Under the pieces are notes generated by a model. It ran no database searches and was not told where the DNA came from. It was given only the letters and a program-made list of their open reading frames with translations. A stretch of 64,000 nt of DNA from Thermotogota bacterium (GTDB taxonomy: Bacteria; Thermotogota; Thermotogae; Thermotogales; DSM-5069), in contig JAKPGA010000034.1 in NCBI GenBank assembly GCA_029551145.1, positions 123,852 to 187,851 on the forward strand, given 5' to 3'. Every line of letters begins with the position of its first letter. The first letter of the stretch is position 1. Position numbers and translations under genes: made by a program. Below, in pieces: positions 59,308-64,000 of the stretch.

Positions 59308-61202
59308 ATGCAAATCGTCCAAATTATATATCGTTGATATTTGCGGCACTGGTCGTACTCTCACTCTTCTGGCTTGTTAGGTCTTTCTATTTTGAAAATT
59401 CGACACCTTCAAAGATGAGTTTCAGCGATTTCATACAGATGGCATACGAAGAGCCAACGAAGGTTGCAGAAGTAGTCATCAGAGATGATGGTATGCTCAG
59501 AGTGATGACCAAGCGCGGAGAATATTACGAAATATACGCGCCATGGTTCAGTCAAGATTCTCAGACAATAAAGACTCTCAGTGAAAAAGGTGTGAGGGTA
59601 ACCGGTGAAAAAGGTGTGAGCAGTTCCTTTTGGATCAATGTTGTAGGAAATGTGATATTCATTGGTTTTCTGTTGTTCATGTTTTTCTTCATGATGCGGA
59701 CAATCTCTGGGATGCGGACAATCTCTGGAAGGAACAACCAGGCTTTTACATTCACAAAAAGTAGGGCTCAAATGAGCAAACCTGGACAAGGTCGCGTGAC
59801 ATTCAATGATGTTGCAGGTGTGGATGAGGCGATAGAAGAATTGAAAGAAACCGTTCTGTTTCTAAAAGATCCCAACAGATTTGCGAAGATCGGTGCAAGA
59901 ATGCCAAAAGGTATTTTGCTCGTTGGGCCTCCAGGGACAGGTAAGACATTACTCGCACGAGCTGTCGCCGGAGAGGCTAACGTACCATTCTTCCACATAA
60001 GCGGCTCTGATTTTGTGGAACTTTTCGTTGGAGTCGGCGCCGCGCGTGTTCGCGACCTGTTTACCCAAGCAAAGATGAACGCACCATGCATAGTATTCAT
60101 CGATGAAATAGACGCGGTCGGAAGGCACAGGGGAGCTGGCCTTGGAGGGGGGCACGACGAACGGGAGCAAACTCTGAACCAGCTACTTGTCGAAATGGAC
60201 GGTTTTGATATTAGACAGGGAATCGTTGTGATGGCGGCCACGAACAGACCAGATATCTTAGATCCGGCTCTCTTGAGGCCTGGGAGATTCGATAAAAAGG
60301 TGGTTCTGGATACACCAGACGTGAAGGGAAGAGAGGCAATACTAAAAATCCACATAAGAAACAAACCGCTGGGCGAAGATGTGGATGTGAAGATTTTGGC
60401 CCAGAGAACAACTGGGTTTGTAGGTGCAGACCTTGAGAATCTTGTTAACGAAGCGGCACTGTTGGCGGCAAGAGATGGCAGAGAGAAGATAACAATGGCC
60501 GACTTTGAAGAGGCTATTGATCGTGTCATCGCTGGCCCGGCAAGGAAATCACGCGTCATCAGCCAAAGAGAGAAGAGAATCGTCGCGTATCACGAGGTTG
60601 GTCATGCGATAGTATCGAGCCTTCTTCCCAACGCCGATCCAGTTCACAGAATATCGATCATCCCCAGAGGTTACAGAGCGCTTGGCTATACGCTGCAGTT
60701 ACCTGCAGAAGATCGTTATCTTGTCACAAAGCAGGAGCTCCTGGATCAGATCACGAGCCTTCTTGGTGGAAGAGCCGCTGAAGAACTCATCTTTCAAGAA
60801 GTTACAACCGGAGCTGCTTCAGATATCGAAAGAGCGACAGAACTTGCCAGGAGAATGGTTTGCCAATTTGGTATGAGTAGCAGACTCGGTCCACTATCAT
60901 GGGGTAAGACCGAACAAGAGATATTCCTTGGTAAAGAGCTGACAAGAATGAGGAATTACAGCGAAGAGGTCGCAAGCGAAATCGATGAAGAAGTGAGAAA
61001 GATGGTGACCGAATGTTATGATAAGGCAAAGGAGATGTTGACCAAGTATCGCGCACAACTTGACAAACTTGTAGAACTCCTTCTTGAGCGTGAGGTTCTC
61101 GAAGGTGATGAGCTCAGAAGGGTTTTGAAAACCGAACTTGGGGAGGAAATGATGAATCATGACGAACTTGGAGCAGCTACGAGGAAAGAGCAGAACAGTT
61201 GA
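59304..61202 (+). CDS. ftsH: ATP-dependent zinc metalloprotease FtsH
   Basis: Membrane AAA protease for damaged and regulatory proteins. Two membrane helices (about 8-28 and 112-132) flank a periplasmic domain. Walker A GPPGTGKT is near residue 209, Walker [14 protein letters not shown] follows, and the zinc motif HEVGH is at about 430-434. Start TTG follows AGGAGG. Two microduplications are visible near the second helix: a 16-bp repeat at 59581/59605 and a 17-bp repeat at 59694/59712, giving EKGV and MRTISG twice. The reading frame is kept. Confidence 0.96.
   Translation: MNANRPNYISLIFAALVVLSLFWLVRSFYFENSTPSKMSFSDFIQMAYEEPTKVAEVVIRDDGMLRVMTKRGEYYEIYAPWFSQDSQTIKTLSEKGVRVTGEKGVSSSFWINVVGNVIFIGFLLFMFFFMMRTISGMRTISGRNNQAFTFTKSRAQMSKPGQGRVTFNDVAGVDEAIEELKETVLFLKDPNRFAKIGARMPKGILLVGPPGTGKTLLARAVAGEANVPFFHISGSDFVELFVGVGAARVRDLFTQAKMNAPCIVFIDEIDAVGRHRGAGLGGGHDEREQTLNQLLVEMDGFDIRQGIVVMAATNRPDILDPALLRPGRFDKKVVLDTPDVKGREAILKIHIRNKPLGEDVDVKILAQRTTGFVGADLENLVNEAALLAARDGREKITMADFEEAIDRVIAGPARKSRVISQREKRIVAYHEVGHAIVSSLLPNADPVHRISIIPRGYRALGYTLQLPAEDRYLVTKQELLDQITSLLGGRAAEELIFQEVTTGAASDIERATELARRMVCQFGMSSRLGPLSWGKTEQEIFLGKELTRMRNYSEEVASEIDEEVRKMVTECYDKAKEMLTKYRAQLDKLVELLLEREVLEGDELRRVLKTELGEEMMNHDELGAATRKEQNS
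59581..59620 (+). repeat. In-frame 24-bp microduplication in ftsH
   Basis: GTGAAAAAGGTGTGAG occurs at 59581-59596 and again at 59605-59620, offset 24 bases (8 codons). It repeats the EKGV motif in the periplasmic domain. Confidence 0.9.
59694..59728 (+). repeat. In-frame 18-bp tandem duplication in ftsH
   Basis: ATGCGGACAATCTCTGG occurs at 59694-59710 and 59712-59728, offset 18 bases, so MRTISG is encoded twice right after the second membrane helix. Confidence 0.95.
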
Positions 61203-61560
61203 CATAGTAATCGATGAGTCCTGTCACTGGGATGAGGATCAAGAGATGAGCTTATTGTCCCTTGCAAGCACTTCAGGTTTGTGTGCCATGGTTTTTCATA
61301 CAGCTTACGAGCTGATACAGCCATTCTTGACAGAAGAGGAAATCTCTGTCGTTATTGAAGCCAATATTCGTCATATCACACCTGTGCACCTTTCAGAAAG
61401 GCTTGCAATTGGTGTTAAGGTGATCGATGTTGTTGGGAACAAAATCAAACTGCGAGGAGTTGTAATGAAGGGAGAAACAAAGATATTGGAAGCCGAATTC
61501 GTCAGAGCTGTGATTTCCAGGAACTATCTCAGGAGGATCTCTATTGAGAAAACCACGTGA
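61159..61560 (+). CDS. Hotdog-fold thioesterase, fluoroacetyl-CoA thioesterase-like
   Basis: A 133-residue hotdog protein. [25 protein letters not shown] forms the central helix, and [40 protein letters not shown] the strands, similar to FlK-type thioesterases. The natural substrate is unknown; fluoroacetate itself is improbable. The ATG lies 44 bases inside ftsH. GGGGAGG is 13 bases upstream, so a later start is possible. Confidence 0.75.
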   Translation: MTNLEQLRGKSRTVDIVIDESCHWDEDQEMSLLSLASTSGLCAMVFHTAYELIQPFLTEEEISVVIEANIRHITPVHLSERLAIGVKVIDVVGNKIKLRGVVMKGETKILEAEFVRAVISRNYLRRISIEKTT

Positions 61561-62986
61561 CAGTCGATCCTTTGGTGAATTCGATTTTGTCAAACGATTC
61601 AGACTGAGCGAGCAGATTATTGAGCAAATAGATCTTGAGGGCGACCTGAGGGTTGCCCTTATTTTTCCAAACACTTACACTGTTGCTGCGTCGAGTTTGG
61701 GCTTCAACTTGGTGTACAAGTGGTTCAATAAGTTGCCGAGAGTACGCTGTGAAAGATTTTTCCTTCACAGAGATTTCCAAAAGTTCTATTCACTTGAAAC
61801 ACAAACTCCCATCGATGAATTTCCCATATGGGCTTTTGTGATGCACTTTGAAAATGATTTTCTCAACGTTCTTTGGCTTTTAAGGAAAAAGAGAGTTCCC
61901 ATATTCAACAATCTCAGAAGAAGTTTTGATCCACTGATTGTCTTTGGAGGAGCTCTGACGTACACGGATCTCCCCATTTTCAGATTCGTGGCTGATGTCA
62001 TCTTGCACGGTGATTTTGAAGCCATGTTGGAGGATCTACAAGAGGTTTTTGTGTATGAAAATCGCGACAGATTAATCGAAAAGATCTCACATCTTGATTT
62101 TGCCACTGTGCCGATAAACAACAAAGCACACAAGAAGGTTGCAGCATCTCAAGATATGAATGTTTTGGTGCCATCAAGCCCTTTGATTAGTTCAAAAGGA
62201 GAATTTGCAAACCGGTTGCTCATAGAGATAGAGCGTGGGTGTCCTTGGAACTGCAACTTCTGCATGATGGGCGCATTGAAAAAGCCCGTTCGATTTCTCA
62301 ACCCTCAGGTGCTGAAAAAACTGCTGAGCAATAGCAAATCCGTTGGACTGATCGCCTCTAATGTCACAGATTATCCTTGGTTACACGAATTAATACCTTG
62401 GTTCGAACAGAGAAAGCTGCGACTTTCTTTCTCTTCATTGAGATTGGACAGATTGGATGAAGATTTCTTGAGGCTTTTGAGAATGAATCAGCAGAGTTTC
62501 ACAATAGCGCCTGAGTCGTTCAGCAGTAAGATTAGAGGCATACTCGGCAAGAACCTCACAGATCAACAGATATTGGAAGCCTTGCTGAAGGCAAAGAAAA
62601 CCGGTTTTGACGAAGTCAAGATCTACATGATCTATGGATTGGATGAGGAAAGCGAAAAAGAGCTGAATGAAATCTCAGATTTTATTAATTCTATAAAGAA
62701 AATGGGATACAAAAAGATCAAACTCTCCTTCAACCCACTTGTACCAAAACGTGGTACGAGAATGGAATTCCGCAAGATGCAAGATGTGAAGATTCTCAAG
62801 AACAAAATCAGAGTTATAAGGACGCTTTTTGGTCACAGTGCCCAGGTAACCTTTGAAAGTATACAGGCTTCGTACTTACAGTATCTGATAAACAGCGCCG
62901 ATGAAAACAACTCTGTGGAACTTATTGAGAAATTAGATCGAACTGCGAATGGCTCGATGCAGATCTCACGGAGTGATCTCTTCTGA
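61544..62986 (+). CDS. B12-type radical SAM protein
   Basis: A 480-residue enzyme with an N-terminal part resembling a B12-binding domain (RVALIFPNTYTVAASSLGFNLVY...IVFGGALTYTDLPIFRFVADVILHGDFE) and a radical SAM core whose cluster ligands are C233, C237 and C240 (RGCPWNCNFCMMG). It looks like the YgiQ/Elp3-like group without the usual B12 histidine being obvious. Substrate unknown. The start is TTG behind AGGAGG. It converges with the patatin-like gene and overlaps it by 21 bases at the 3' ends. Confidence 0.85.
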   Translation: MRKPRDSRSFGEFDFVKRFRLSEQIIEQIDLEGDLRVALIFPNTYTVAASSLGFNLVYKWFNKLPRVRCERFFLHRDFQKFYSLETQTPIDEFPIWAFVMHFENDFLNVLWLLRKKRVPIFNNLRRSFDPLIVFGGALTYTDLPIFRFVADVILHGDFEAMLEDLQEVFVYENRDRLIEKISHLDFATVPINNKAHKKVAASQDMNVLVPSSPLISSKGEFANRLLIEIERGCPWNCNFCMMGALKKPVRFLNPQVLKKLLSNSKSVGLIASNVTDYPWLHELIPWFEQRKLRLSFSSLRLDRLDEDFLRLLRMNQQSFTIAPESFSSKIRGILGKNLTDQQILEALLKAKKTGFDEVKIYMIYGLDEESEKELNEISDFINSIKKMGYKKIKLSFNPLVPKRGTRMEFRKMQDVKILKNKIRVIRTLFGHSAQVTFESIQASYLQYLINSADENNSVELIEKLDRTANGSMQISRSDLF

Positions 62987-64000
62987 AGGAATAATTGCGT
63001 TTCTGTACAGGAAGATCAGAAAGTCGATCAGTCTTCTGTATCTTGTTTTGTACATGATGGAATCGAAAAAACCTGACGGAGATACACCATGAGCAATGGC
63101 TTTCAACAAATCGTACGTTGTGTAAATCTTCAGTCTCTCAACCTTTAAGAATCTGGCGACATCCTCCAGTAATTTTCTGCAGACTACCGAGGGCTCAGCA
63201 AAGGGAGAGATCGTCTCAAAGCGCAATCTGGGCAATATGTAGCCTTCATACTGTGTCTGTGCTGGCAGGTCAACCGGCAAGTGAACTCCAAGCAATGAAC
63301 CGGCTATATCCCTTTCAGATGGTCCCATCTGTGTAAACAGCTCCCATATCACATCTTTGTTGTCACTGATATAGTAATTTTCACCAAAGAGCTTTCCAAA
63401 ATGGGCAAGTGTATCCAAATAACCCTCTATCAAGTATTTTTTGGAGATCTCTGGATCAAAGGTCAACACAGTTCCAAAGTGCTCTCTGGGTCTGATATAC
63501 TCTATCTTGTGCTGGCTACTGAATATTCTCATGTATTCGAGTATGTCGGTCACGCCGATTGTGCCGATGTCCACAACTACGATGTTCTCATAGCCTCTCT
63601 CTATCGCCATTTTAACGGGTATATTACTGTACACACCTCCATCGACAAAGAGTCTACCTCCTATCTCCTCTCTTTTGAAAAGAGGGAAGTTGGCACTCGA
63701 AAGAATGTAGTCAGCCAGCATTCCTTCTGGAATTTCCTCTATGTAAAGCATATACGGCTTTAACTCAGAGAGAGAATACGCAACAAGACCGTAGTGCACC
63801 TTCGAGTTACGTATCTTTTGCTCGGGAAGAAGTTCCCTCAACTTTTGCCTCAAAGGTGTTATATCTATGCCTCGTTCACTTATCAATTGTTTTGCCGCAT
63901 CTATAGCTTCCGGAATGGTGAGATCTGTGAATTTGCCAGATATTATTTTCTTGACACTCTCTGGTATGTTCATCACATCCTCAAAGGCAACCTCAAGCCA
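62966..64000 (-). CDS. Patatin-like phospholipase (5' end beyond the window)
   Basis: C-terminal 344 residues of a patatin-family lipid hydrolase. The frame is open to the edge and reads WLEVAFEDVMNIPESVKK from there, so the start lies further right. The catalytic aspartate motif is FVDGGVYSNIP; the GXSXG nucleophile motif must be on the missing part. ADYILSSANFPLF and the long C-terminal extension after the patatin core are visible. GTG and ATG codons near 63974 are internal, not the start. Confidence 0.85.
   Translation of the reverse strand, partial: WLEVAFEDVMNIPESVKKIISGKFTDLTIPEAIDAAKQLISERGIDITPLRQKLRELLPEQKIRNSKVHYGLVAYSLSELKPYMLYIEEIPEGMLADYILSSANFPLFKREEIGGRLFVDGGVYSNIPVKMAIERGYENIVVVDIGTIGVTDILEYMRIFSSQHKIEYIRPREHFGTVLTFDPEISKKYLIEGYLDTLAHFGKLFGENYYISDNKDVIWELFTQMGPSERDIAGSLLGVHLPVDLPAQTQYEGYILPRLRFETISPFAEPSVVCRKLLEDVARFLKVERLKIYTTYDLLKAIAHGVSPSGFFDSIMYKTRYRRLIDFLIFLYRNAIIPSEEITP

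Noticed and set aside
59768..60559. Long minus-strand open frame opposite ftsH
   Set aside because: It is low-complexity (serine/proline-rich) and mirrors the conserved AAA domain; no independent support.
1..64000. CRISPR array, insertion sequence or prophage
   Set aside because: No evenly spaced repeat array, transposase, integrase or phage structural gene was seen on either strand.

Overview
The window is a gene-dense bacterial chromosome segment. Its gene content and protein sequences point to a thermophilic Thermotogales member, most likely Thermotoga or Pseudothermotoga. The strongest pointers are an RNase Z of the short T. maritima type, a two-thioredoxin-fold protein disulfide oxidoreductase beside a thioredoxin reductase, a PduL-type phosphotransacylase, a family-4 (iron-sulfur) uracil-DNA glycosylase, and tRNA genes that encode CCA. 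The assignment rests on family recognition from memory, not on a search. About 71 protein genes and 3 tRNA genes are supported. No insertion sequence, prophage or CRISPR array was seen.

Layout. (1) 1-6144, minus strand: an operon of an AroM-family protein, an oligopeptide-type ABC transporter (binding protein, two permeases, two ATPases, the second cut by the left edge) and an AbgB-like M20 amidohydrolase, driven by a near-consensus promoter at 6168-6196. (2) 6388-21093, plus strand: fifteen genes with no gap above 22 bp: phosphate permease and its DUF47 partner, mazG, a secreted parvulin, mtnA, the yaaR-holB-ricT block, DUF2905, transketolase, rnc, a radical SAM protein, pheS, pheT and an alpha/beta hydrolase. 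(3) 21232-28265, plus: a TRAP transporter with a short-chain dehydrogenase, an RpiR regulator, a 2-hydroxyacid dehydrogenase and an FGGY kinase, which together look like a sugar-acid catabolic cluster.

(4) 28392-28880, minus: a degenerate-looking rsmD. (5) 29091-32033: a reduced division cluster, rsmH-ftsL-PBP. (6) 32076-38821: tRNA-Gln(CUG) as its own unit, then tig-clpP-mutS-DHH protein and a CapK/PaaK-like ligase. (7) 38978-44092: UDG, a DtxR-fold regulator that has lost most metal ligands, a sugar epimerase, rarA, formamidase-like and DegV proteins. (8) 44180-45664: tRNA-Pro, a 550-bp gap without a supported gene, then a small arsR - ferredoxin - stand-alone HdrA N-domain cassette. (9) 45805-48095: a class II amidotransferase convergent with the trxB/disulfide oxidoreductase pair. 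(10) 48148-51335, minus: rplI-rnz-nfeD-SPFH-membrane protein.

(11) 51578-57788, plus: glycosyltransferase, plsY, DUF4911, yqeG, yqeH, pduL, a ThiS/MoaD-like carrier, an M20 peptidase and a DUF218 protein. (12) 57866-62986, plus: tRNA-Thr(CGU), tilS, ftsH, a thioesterase and a B12-type radical SAM protein, ending against a convergent patatin-like gene that runs off the right edge.

Genes are tightly packed, with many 4-base stop/start overlaps and frequent GTG and TTG starts. Most starts below were picked by Shine-Dalgarno spacing. The most unusual items are the ArsR/ferredoxin/HdrA-N cassette, the AroM-ABC-M20 operon, the ligand-depleted DtxR-like regulator, the damaged rsmD and two in-frame microduplications in ftsH. 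None is proven to be a new system from sequence alone.
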